From NCBI RefSeq assembly GCF_932274485.2, contig NC_065880.2:4441695-4505694 (forward strand): a stretch of DNA of 64,000 nucleotides. Direction: 5' to 3'. This stretch comes from Patella vulgata. Lineage: Eukaryota; Mollusca; Gastropoda; Patellidae. A program made the position numbers and the translations under genes. Positions 34,146 through 44,326 of this stretch are shown piece by piece (within the stretch, counting starts at the first letter, position 1; every line of letters starts with the position of its first letter). The notes beneath the pieces were generated by a model. The model worked only from the letters and a program-made list of their open reading frames with translations, made no database searches and was not told the origin of the DNA.

Positions 34146-36737
34146 AAACCTATATCCTAAAATGGATTTATAAAATATCGTATTTCATTCCGTGATAATA
34201 TGTTGTCTTATATTGTATTTTCCTTTTGTAGTTCCATTTAGCGCAACAGCAGCAAGTGCGTCCAAAATCATCAGAAAACACTATACTGATCTCCAAGAAA
34301 ATCACCGCTGATGGTCTTCCTTGGGTGGTGCTTCTGGTATTCTGGTATTATTGTTTCTGAAGAAAAAAGAAAATAAATTTGAGGCTCTCGGGAGAGAGCC
34401 ACATTAGTGTGTTTCCTACTACGGATTGGATTTTCTAAAAAAATCGTGTTTGTTCCACATCACCGGGTTAGGGCTAGGGATTCTTATATCTAATTGATTT
34501 TATTTACTAACGGATAGGATAGGATAGGTCTTATTTAATCTAATTTACTGTGCACTAGGATGTCGTTCAGATTTTTATTTTTAGAATATGCAATTATAAG
34601 TTTCTGTGTGAATATTTTCGGGTGATTTTCTTGGAGATCAGTATAGTGTTTTCTGATGATTTTGGATGCACTTGCTGCTGTTGCGCTAAATGGAACTACA
34701 AAAGGAGCTATTGCGCTAGCCGTATGAATATTCAAACCTATTGTCAATCCAGAATTTTTCTCTTGTTAGCCTAAACGTTTTAATTACTTCTGAAGTTTCA
34801 AAGTCGCTCTTGGTCTTTTCTATTTGCGTGACAATGAGATCAGAAATGTCATGATTCGGTTGGTTGAAATGAATTGAGACAGGTTTGTCTTTTTTGGTGA
34901 CTATGTCTGACCGGTGGCCGTTAATTCTTTCCCTAAGTGCATTTTGAGTCTCCCCTACGTATTGCTTGTCACATTTTCTGCATGAAATTAGATAAATTAT
35001 GTTTGAACTACTGCATGAAAGTTGGTCTAATATTAGGAATTTTGTGCCAGATGTTTTGTTATGGAAATGGTCGGATATGTTTAAGATTTTGCATGTTTGA
35101 CATCTTGGATGGCCACAAATTTTGGTTTTAACTGCTGATTGTATATTATTTGTTTCTTTGGCGGCAAGCTCAGCGAGAGTGTTGTTTTTTATACGTCGTA
35201 GATAGCGTTTGGAGTATCCCCTTTCCCTTAGTTTGCTAAATTCTAATGTACATGCTGACTCAAAGTCGGTCTTCTGAGTACATATCCTATGAAAACGGAG
35301 AATCTGAGATTTTATGATGCCAGGAATGTATGTTTTGGGTGAAAGGAGCTTTTGAACAATAATTGATGTGTGTCGGTTACTTTGAAAAATATTTTAGTTT
35401 CCAATTGGCCTGTGATTTTTGGTGTTGCTACTTTTAAATACGGTAGTATCAAGGAATTCTATGCTGTTATGGTTTACATTTGCGGTTCATTTGACAGATG
35501 GATGATGATTGTTGAAAAACGTCCACAATTCATCTAGTGTGTACGTCCAGACTATGAAAACGTCATCTAAAAACCGCCCATAGCAATCTGGTTTTAATGG
35601 ACAGAGTGGCAGAACTTCCCTTTCCCACTCCGCCATGAAGAGATTTGCATAACTCGGGGCAAATCGTTTTCCATTCGCAGTTCCGGAAGACTGAAGGTAT
35701 ACTTGGTCGTTAAAAGCGAAGTCATTCCTCCTCAGACAAATGTCGAGTAGTTTGAGGATTTCTTCGTCCGGCCTGGATGCTTGCGGGTTTCTAAGAAATG
35801 CTTTCCTAATTGCTTCAATACCTGTGTTATTATCAATGTTCGTGTACATGCTTTGTACGTCGATGGATATTAAAATGGTGTGTTCGGGGACTCTTAACTG
35901 TTTGATTTTCTGAATGAAATCGTTAGTGTCTTTAAGGTAGGATGGGTGTTGGTATGCTAGGGGTAATAAGAAATGGTCTATATATTGTGATACGTTGTAT
36001 GATTCGCTGCCACAGTCTGATATTGTTGGGCGTCCCTTGAGTATTTTATTAGGTATAAACCATTCTGTTTCTGGATTTTTATGTATTTTTGGTAGTGTAT
36101 AGAGATGTCTTTGTCGGCAGTCAGATTTAGCAGATAGATAATCATATTGTTTTGCTGTTATGTATTCCTTATCCTGCAATTCATATAAGATGTTGTTTAT
36201 TAAAGTTGCGGTGTCCTTAAAGATGGGTTGGTCTAATTTAGTGTAATGTATAGGATTACTTAATTGTTTTTCTGCCTCTGAGATATAGTCTGCGCGATTC
36301 ATTATGACACAACACGAGCCTTTGTCGCTTTTCTTAATTATTATGTTTTTGTTTTTTTTAAGGGTGTTTAATGCCGTTTTAGTTGCTCGGTTGAGATTTG
36401 GTTTTTGTGATTGTGGTTGAATGGATGATATTTATATATTCGACGAAAGTTTTTAGGATGGCTGGTGATAATGACTTTTTAGGTGGTTTCCATGTGGATT
36501 TTGCTGTGAATAATTTTTTACCTCTGCCGGGTTTGTTCCTAAAAAAATAAGTCAACGAAAGTGTTCTTTGGAAGCGATCGGTTGCCTGGGTGATGGGGTC
36601 TATGGATGTTATTGTGGGGGTTGGGATGAATTTAAGGCCTTTATCAAGAATGTTCATTTTTAGGGGGTTGAGAAGTCAGTCGCTCAAATTGACAACTGTC
36701 TGTCCTAAAGACGGCTTCTCATTCCTTTTCCCTAATC

Positions 36738-37634
36738 CTAGTTTAAATTCCTCATCCAGCAGTTGATGATCTCTCTGGCCGTGTCTGGGCTCCAGTGGAT
36801 TGCGTCGTTACCTTTCAGTTCTATTTTGCCCTTGAAGGTTGGTAATGTGGTGGCGTTTGGTGAAGGTGCAGTGGAGATCAGTTGGTTGTAGCTGGTGATG
36901 TTTTGGTAGGCGATCGGATTTTCTTGTCGGAGTCGGGAAGAAGTGGGGATCTGTGTGGCGAAGAGCTTGGTTGTTGGGAAAGCTGCTCTGGTCACCTTGA
37001 GTAGATCTAGCATCTGCTCGTGTATCCTTAGTCCACTTTTCTCCCTGTTGTTGAGCCCGACGTATATCACTAATTCTTCTGGTGCAGGACCCATGTAGTT
37101 CTGGAGTATCTGTTTGATGTGGTTGATCTTGGCTCCAGAATAGCTATGGATCTCCCAGTCCCCGAGGAAGGATGCAATCCTAGCCAGGTTAGAGGATCCA
37201 ATAACCAGGGTCTTTGCCATGACGGGTGGTAGGAACCATAAATCCTTCTCGTCTTTACCTTTGTAGCTGTGAGGTCTGTTTAGGGATAGGTTGGGTGATC
37301 GCCTACATCTGGTGGAAGATCTGGTGGCGATTCTAGGGTTAGGAATGATGGGCGATCTAGGGGACAGACAGTCGACATGCGCGTTTAGTGGCGATATAGA
37401 TCCCGAGGAAGTAGGTGAGCCAGACACAACCCGGGGCGAACTGGTTGATCTAGCTGCACGCTTCGAGGGAGTGTTAATGCAAGTGCCTTCTTCAGGGGAT
37501 AATTTTCTCTTGTTGGGTGTGTATCGTTTTGGTGTGTCCCGGAGAAGGTTGTGTGTAATGTGCATGGGTGATGGGGGAGGGGGCGTGACAGTTTTAGAGA
37601 CCGTGGACAGTAGGCGGTGGAACTCTGTCTTCAC
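36738..37634 (-). CDS. SGNH-hydrolase-like ORF of the Penelope-like element
   Basis: 298 residues in one open frame. Residues 1-130 are rich in Pro, Ser, Thr and basic residues and look disordered. From about residue 138 the frame reads KTLVIGSSNLARIASFLGDW, then EELVIYVGLNNR, and later HWSPDTAREIINCWM. The G-S-S-N..A start, the 'YVGLNNR' strand and the terminal H.S match the block I/III/V layout of SGNH (GDSL-like) folds, although D before the final H is shifted. Similar esterase-like domains are known in ORF1 proteins of some LINEs. Upstream in-frame sequence (to about 37860) encodes more of it. Confidence 0.6.
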   Translation of the reverse strand: MKTEFHRLLSTVSKTVTPPPPSPMHITHNLLRDTPKRYTPNKRKLSPEEGTCINTPSKRAARSTSSPRVVSGSPTSSGSISPLNAHVDCLSPRSPIIPNPRIATRSSTRCRRSPNLSLNRPHSYKGKDEKDLWFLPPVMAKTLVIGSSNLARIASFLGDWEIHSYSGAKINHIKQILQNYMGPAPEELVIYVGLNNREKSGLRIHEQMLDLLKVTRAAFPTTKLFATQIPTSSRLRQENPIAYQNITSYNQLISTAPSPNATTLPTFKGKIELKGNDAIHWSPDTAREIINCWMRNLN

Positions 37635-37644
37635 ACTATCCTGA
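37290..37644 (+). other. Antisense open frame, not a gene
   Basis: A 117-codon open frame on the plus strand runs opposite the SGNH ORF. It is a shadow of the GC-richer coding sequence and has no independent motif, so it is recorded only to explain the frame. Confidence 0.6.
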
Positions 37645-38298
37645 AGTCGCTTGCCGTAGGACTTCTTGGCTCATGCTAGGGCGTGGCTAGAGTACTCTTG
37701 TACAGCATCTTTGGTAAAGTGACGTGACTTCAAGTACTCCAGTTTCTCCGCTAGCACGGCTCGGTAGTGTGTCGACAGGGATGAGGCGACGTCCTTGGCC
37801 CATTTCAAGTTCAATGCCTCAATGGTAGTGGCTATGGTAAGCACCCGAACCTCGATAAACTACTAGAAGGTTTTATTTGTACCGTGCGGTAAGGACGGCC
37901 AGCCCTCGATAAACTACTCGAAAGTTTTATTACTCAACAAATACCTTCTCAAAGTATGTAATAAAATCTAATCGGGTGAAAAGTCCACGTCCCCACCATG
38001 GGGTATAAGTGCCTTTAAAGTCAATCTTGATTCATTTTATCATAATGTTGTGATTATCTTTGTTTTAATTCAAACTTATATCTTGCTAAGATCCAATAAA
38101 AGAAGTGCAGGAGGACCGCACCGCAAACAGTAATCAACACGGAATTCATAAGACAAACATGCGGACAGAACACGTATGTTGTTCGATCCCTTTTCAAGTC
38201 ATCTTTTTAAAAGCTTGGGTCGCCACCGTCAAAGATTGTCCCTTAAAATCTAATATTGGCATTTAATCAATTATTTAGTTATACTACTCGATTAAAAA

Positions 38299-38808
38299 TG
38301 TGACAGTATTGGTTCTTTAATCAGGTTCAGATGACAAGACTAGTTTCAGCTTCTATTAATACTTTTATTCTGCTTCTAATATATTATGTACAAACATCGT
38401 AATGTTAAAGACACCCAGGACTAAATTACATTAGTTGGCCGTTGTCCGGTCTTAACTCCATGACCTGCGTGGCCTGGAGTTAACTACCAGACGTCGCCTA
38501 GCCTCCGCCTGCCCTCCTGTCCTGCCTGGACCTCTCTGCCTATTTGTTTCTTAATCTGGGTTTATAAACCTTTCCACACACAAAGGAATCTCATTAGGCA
38601 TCTGCTATAATGTATCATGTTTCATATCAGTTAAAGTTCAGTATAGTTTATCAGACAAAGAAGTAAGATAAGACATGCCATCAACAAGTTAAAGTTACAT
38701 AAGTTACAAAATGCTACCAAGATCTATAGTGGTCGGCAGGTAGATTTGATATTCAAATTACTTTCACATGTCAAGATGGCAGGGGGCATAACATGTCATT
38801 TTGTAACA
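38299..38808 (-). repeat. LTR, left copy (3' LTR of the element)
   Basis: Same length and, as far as I can read, the same sequence as 40514-41023. Includes the GC-richer block 'cgtcgcctagcctccgcctg'. Confidence 0.9.
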
Positions 38809-39739
38809 TACCTTCCCTTTTTTTCAATAAAGTTATGAATTATATGAAATAACTTATTTTAAGACAGTTACAAACTTAAATATAAATGGAGTCGAGAATA
38901 ACTACCCTAATTAAAATATAAACAAAAATACGAAAAATTACAATATACTGATTAAAAGTTAAATAAACAAAAATAAAAATTTAAATGGCAAAGAATAAAA
39001 CACTGGTTGAAAATATACTAGAATGTTCATACATTATGTCGCAGATAATTTTAATGTTCACACACCCGAGTTCTTGGAATCGCATATAACGCACACTATT
39101 CTGTTTTGCACACACGCGAGTTACTGAAATCACATCTATATAAATTATTTTCATAACACACGCGAATATATAATATATATCATTATAATGGTCACACGCG
39201 CAATGTAGAAATTATATCCATTTTCTTCTTCCGTACATCGTCGTTGTGGTCAACTGTAGGGAGATACAAATTCATTTTTTTCTTCTTCCTTTATTCCGTC
39301 GTCTTCTTCTTGTATAAGTTTTCCGTAATAGCAAGGGGTCAGTGTTTTCCGTTAGTCTTATCTCTTCCATACCACCTGGCCGGAACGGTGCGTTATGACA
39401 TGTGCTATGAAGAGTATTATAATTGTCGCCCGTGCCCAAGTTTTATCATCTGTTTATCATATCATGGAGTGAACTTAATTAATAGTTAATCAAATTAGCA
39501 AGTGGAACAGACTTAAATTAGCTATCTAACGATATTTACATTATTATTTATATGGATAGAATTGAAATTAGGATGCCATATTGTTTTATCTCAAGATAAA
39601 GAATAATGAATGATCTGAACACATTTTACCAATCTTCAATAAGATATTTTGAAAGAAGTTATCAAAATTAATAACGGTTTATCTCTATAATTTTTTTAAA
39701 CACAACACAAAACAAGACAATATGTTCGCTCCTAATTCT

Positions 39740-39985
39740 GAGCACGACCCTCTCCTGGGGTTAAACCAATCCCACCTGACTGGGGTTTCACATAAACCTT
39801 TTCCCGTAACATATCGGGACCTCCCAATCTATATTATTGGGGTATCACAAAATAAAAATAATAAAAAAAATCTCTCCCGTACATATCGGGTCATCCCATT
39901 AACATTTGGGGTACTACGTTAAACACGAATAAAATCTTTCCCGTAAATATCGGGCCATCCCATTAACACTTGGGGTAATATACAC
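39740..39985. repeat. Interior tandem repeat of the LTR element
   Basis: Three imperfect units of about 70-80 bp share the words 'cccgtaacatatcgggacc' or 'cccgtaaatatcgggccatc' and '(c)ttggggtaat'. They lie in the interior of the non-autonomous LTR element, possibly a packaging or structural segment, but this is only a guess. Confidence 0.6.
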
Positions 39986-40513
39986 GTATAGACAAAACAA
40001 ATAAAAAACCTTAGAGATAAACGCGGTAATACTGTGTGAATGTTATTGGGTTAAATTTCAAATTACGATACTGTTAACCCAATTCTAGTTAAACAATCAC
40101 AAAACATTTTACTTTTCGATATTAACCTATTAATACTAATTTTAAATGCCAAAATATGTGTTCAAAACAAACAATTATAATTTATAATCTTTTAAAAACA
40201 ACATGACCCATTGTAAAACAACCAATATATATACAATTTTGTTTTAGTCATTTTCCTACAAATAGTTAAGGACTGTTCCACTACTAGCTTGAACGTTATA
40301 TTAAATTAAGTAACTACACCATGATATTTAATAAAGCGTGATGATAAACTGCTGATTTCCCAGTTAAATTATAATACATTATAGCACAATGTCATTATTA
40401 ACCGGCCATGGTAGGATTAGAAAAAGACTTACCCGTGTAGACTAATATCTGTGGCCTGTGGTCTTCTAGTGGTGGACTTCAAACATTGCTCTGGTCAGCG
40501 GCGCCAATTAATA

Positions 40514-41023
40514 TGTGACAGTATTGGTTCTTTAATCAGGTTCAGATGACAAGACTAGTTTCAGCTTCTATTAATACTTTTATTCTGCTTCTAATATATT
40601 ATGTACAAACATCGTAATGTTAAAGACACCCAGGACTAAATTACATTAGTTGGCCGTTGTCCGGTCTTAACTCCATGACCTGCGTGGCCTGGAGTTAACT
40701 ACCAGACGTCGCCTAGCCTCCGCCTGCCCTCCTGTCCTGCCTGGACCTCTCTGCCTATTTGTTTCTTAATCTGGGTTTATAAACCTTTCCACACACAAAG
40801 GAATCTCATTAGGCATCTGCTATAATGTATCATGTTTCATATCAGTTAAAGTTCAGTATAGTTTATCAGACAAAGAAGTAAGATAAGACATGCCATCAAC
40901 AAGTTAAAGTTACATAAGTTACAAAATGCTACCAAGATCTATAGTGGTCGGCAGGTAGATTTGATATTCAAATTACTTTCACATGTCAAGATGGCAGGGG
41001 GCATAACATGTCATTTTGTAACA
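40514..41023 (-). repeat. LTR, right copy (5' LTR of the element)
   Basis: 510 bp, a twin of 38299-38808. In the minus orientation it is followed by the primer-binding-site-like sequence. Confidence 0.9.
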
Positions 41024-41156
41024 AAAAGTAAAATTACCGACCGGACAGTCGGGTCGCCACCGTCAAAGATTGTCCGTTAAAATCTAATATTGGCATTTAA
41101 TCAATTATTGAGTTATACTACTCGATTAAAAAGTAAAATTACCGACCGGACAGTCG

Positions 41157-41778
41157 CCCTTTAAAGAGTAATGCTCGAATACTTATTCAACAAGTAAATA
41201 TTTGTTTCATACTGGTTATAGTTGTTGTGGTTTTATTTAAATGTGACCATTAATTATTTCCTTAACGAACTATCACAATACACAAAGGCGCATGTTTAGA
41301 CTGACTGCTTAGTACATTTATATAACATATTAAATGTACAAAATTTTTTTTTACGACGCAAGCAAAAGTAACTTTACTTCCACTAATACATCCTAAAATA
41401 TGCTGACAGAGAAAGAATTCTTGTCCATAGTCAACGATTATCTTCGTTAATATAGGTTATCGAATAAATTCGTATTATTTTTAACAAAATTGTGTTTTAA
41501 CCTACAGCTTTAGTATTGGTAATGTTTTAAATGTTAGGATGTATCTTATTGAAAATTCATAACGATGAGTTTTCTAACATATTTCCGGCTATGGTTCAAC
41601 TAGTAAATGCAGGAAGACAGCACCACACAATATGAAAACCATATAGGACACGTGCCGTTAATTGTGAAGGTTATCGATTAACTTATTTGTTATCATCTTG
41701 ATTTGATATTGATTCTAGAAAGTTTACATTTAATCTTTGCTATAACCTTACCGCTACACCAATGGTCACGCTGTATAA
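41157..41778. other. Non-coding stretch upstream of the LINE
   Basis: AT-rich, with no exon seen. If the transporter-pyruvyltransferase gene has an untranslated first exon it could lie here or further left, but no promoter element is evident. Confidence 0.35.
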
Positions 41779-44285
41779 ATGTATTTATCTTATGTTCATA
41801 CTAATGTATATATGTATAAATGTTACTATTTTGAAGTAATTGTAGTTATTTTACATATCATCTACATGTATTATTTTCCTATGAGTGTTTTTTATAGTTG
41901 TCTTCTATTAAATATTAGCTCATTTAAAGTGAGGATCATACTTTATATTTTAAACTCAAACACTGTGTGTAATTTAAATATCCTACATTATGTTAAACAA
42001 ATTTATACGTATTTGCTACATGACAACTCAAAAACCGAAAAATATTATTATAAAATTCATATTCTAAAGTTTCTGGAATATTTTATTACGCTTAGTGCTT
42101 TAATATCATTATACCACCTTCTCTTGACTCAAGGTATTCACCCTAATCCAGGTCCATTTAACCTTCACAATCAAGATAAATTGTCTATTTGTCAACTTAA
42201 TATTAGACGCGTGATGCACAAAGTAGATTTTTTAGAAAGTTTTCTATCTGATTTCCATATAATATGTCTCACAGAAACACATCTAGATAATAGCGTCCAT
42301 GACAGCGAAGTACAATTCGATGATGCCTATAGAATTTTTAGAAATGGTCGGATTAATCATGGGGGTGGGGTTATTATTTATATACACAATGACATTTTAT
42401 GCGAACGTTTTTACTCTCTAGGGAGCTACGGTGGCTAGGTGGTTAAGACGCTGGCTCGCTAGCCAGGAGGTCGGGTGTTCGATCCCTGCATTGGCCGAGA
42501 AAGTACATCCAGATTTTCCGACGTGGTTTCCCATTGTCAGTGGTGCAGAACGGAGGGCCTGACAAGGACAGCTGTCTAGTCCTTCGGATGAGTTGAAAAA
42601 CCGAGGTCCCGTGTATATATTAGAATACACGTAAAAGATCCCCTGGCAGTTGGAATTCGATATGAGAGTAGGCGATAGTGCCGCTGCCCGGGCAAAATTT
42701 CCCTCATAGCACACTGTATGGCGTATGCCCGTCTTCATTAGCCCAGTATAGGAGCAGAACAGTAGGACGTTAAACCCCATTTCATTTCATTTCATTTCAT
42801 TTTTACTCTCTAGAGTTTCATTCTGATATCATTTGGTTAAAACTTACTATAAATTCTGATATTATGTTAATTTGCCTTACTTATAGACCAATTGAATCCC
42901 CTGTTAATCACTGGACCTTCTTAGACGAATCAATTGAAAAAGCTTTCGATATATCTTTAAATATCATAATTGTTAGGTGATCTTAATTCCAATTATTTTA
43001 ACCCCCGTGTTTATGTACACACACTCTGTGCTATGCATAATCTTAATAATACTATTACAAAACCTATCAGGATATCTGAAATTTCAAGTACATTATTAGA
43101 TCCTATAATTATCTCTAATGGTATTAATTATATTACGGTAGATACTCTGGAAGTTCCTATCAATATTTCGGATGACTTTGCTACTTTTATTCATCTTGAT
43201 ATTCATACCTATCATCATAAAAGTTTTCGACCTAAAATATATTGATATAAATGCGCAAATTTTCGCCAGTTGAATCATGATATATCTAATATTGATTGGG
43301 AAGATGTATGGAATGTAGATGATGCTATAGATAAAATAACCGACAAGTTTACATCAAAACTAGACGAATTGATAGAACAATATATCCCTTCAAAGATAAT
43401 TACTGTAAGAAGTAAAGACAAACCTTGGTTTACTCCCGAGATTAAACAACATATACGTATAAGAGATAGGCTTAGGAAGAAAGCATTGAAATCTAAACGA
43501 ACAGACCATCTATCTGCCTACAAAAGACATAGCAATAAAGTTAATAACATGAAACACTATGCTAAAAAAGAATATTACAGATCAATTAATGAAAATATAA
43601 AAACAATTAAAGACAAACTCCCAGCGAGAATATTGGAATACCCTCAAAAGTTTTATCAAACAATCTCACCGAAGTAATATACCATCTCTTCAGTCCCCAT
43701 CAAATGTTAGTATTACAGATTCTAAAGATAAAGCAGATATACTTAATACTTATTTAAGTTCTATTTCTACTATAAATGATATGGTACAACTTCCAGAATT
43801 TCCGCCTCAATGTAATAATACATGTCCGCCAATCAATATAACCACTAATATAATAAAATCACTTATTAAAAAATTGAACACTTCGAAAGCAAATGGACCT
43901 GGTAATATTAATAATCTATTTTTAAAATCAACTTGCCAAAGTATATGTCTCCCACTTAGTAAGATATTTAATTTGATAGTAAGTAAGCGTGCGTTTCCGA
44001 GCATTTGGAAATTAGCTCAAGTAATTCCTCTGCACAAAAAAGGTAACCGAACAGAATTAAAAAATTATAGGCCAATTTCTCTGCTTAACAGTGTTTCAAA
44101 ACTATTCGAACGAATTATCTATCAACATATTTTAGACTTTTTATTAAATAATAATTTAATATATAAATTTCAGTCGGGATTTCTACCCGGCTTATCCACA
44201 TCACACCAACTTATTGAGATGTATAATCATATATGTACCGCGTTAGACAACAAACAAATTACAGCAAACACATTGCTGGTGCTGT
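41779..44285 (+). mobile_element. LINE (EN + RT), split by a SINE, 3'-truncated
   Basis: Plus-strand ORF2 of a non-LTR retrotransposon. An APE-type endonuclease runs from about 42130 (GIHPNPGP, ICQLNIRR, IICLTETHLD, GGGVIIYIH), with the later part (LGDLNSNY) near 42970. A linker follows at 43270-43680, then reverse transcriptase fingers and palm at 43781-44285 (GNINNLF, VIPLHKKGNRTELKNYRPIS, FQSGFLPG). The copy stops before the catalytic Y-D-D. Frames are interrupted by shifts as well as by the SINE at 42422-42799. The abrupt 3' loss is about 40 bp before the coding exon of the host gene and is unusual, since LINEs normally lose their 5' end; a later deletion is likely. Confidence 0.8.
42422..42799 (+). 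mobile_element. SINE family B inserted in the LINE
   Basis: Full-length copy with a clear tRNA-like head (ggtggctaggtggttaagac; B box gtgttcgatccctg), body and four ATTTC repeats. The 14-bp target duplication tttttactctctag stands at 42408-42421 and 42800-42813. This is the best reference copy of the family here and postdates the LINE. Confidence 0.95.
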
Positions 44286-44326
44286 GAAAACTCAATTTCA
44301 TATTTGTCAATATTTTGTTATTTCAG

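Larger units (their letters stand above)
34229..37870 (-). mobile_element. Penelope-like element with SGNH ORF
   Basis: On the minus strand, in order: an ORF with an SGNH-type domain (about 37860-36738), a reverse transcriptase (about 36657-35487, with LYTLPKIHK, SIDVQSMYTNI and FLDDVFI), a GIY-YIG-type nuclease region (about 35000-34750, CDKQYVGETQNALRERI), and a C-terminal tail ending NDILVHSKL. The left end carries an inverted terminal fragment (34229-34312 against 34618-34702). The reverse transcriptase and nuclease together identify the Penelope superfamily. The copy is broken, with several breaks, and is moderately old. Confidence 0.8.
38299..41023 (-). mobile_element. Non-autonomous LTR retrotransposon, young
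   Basis: Two 510-bp LTRs (38299-38808 and 40514-41023) show no difference by eye. In the minus orientation each LTR starts TGTTACA and ends TGTCACA. A primer-binding-site-like TGGCGCCGCTGACCAG (40491-40506 on plus) follows the first LTR after 7 bases, and a polypurine tract (aaaaaaagggaaggta) precedes the second. The flanking AAAA is compatible with a 4-bp target duplication. The 1.7-kb interior has no gag, pol or other recognisable protein, so it depends on other elements. It looks structurally whole and recent. Confidence 0.88.
38217..41156. repeat. Tandem ~105-bp unit split by an LTR element
   Basis: A unit containing 'gtcgccaccgtcaaagattg', 'aatctaatattggcatttaa' and 'taccgaccggacagtcg' is present at 38217-38298 and again, with its tail repeated, at 41024-41156. 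The LTR element at 38299-41023 sits in the A-run of the unit. The array borders the 5' side of the Penelope-like element and may be its terminal repeat. Confidence 0.75.

Noticed and set aside
37291-37644. Plus-strand open frame opposite the SGNH ORF
   Set aside because: Shadow of a coding strand; no motif of its own.
37860-38210. Hammerhead ribozyme expected at Penelope ends
   Set aside because: I could not find a convincing CTGATGA...GAAA core with matching stems on either strand by eye, so none is claimed.
42422-42490. tRNA-gene-like sequence with A- and B-box words
   Set aside because: It is the head of a SINE with a tail and target duplication, not a free tRNA gene; the same applies to all other copies.
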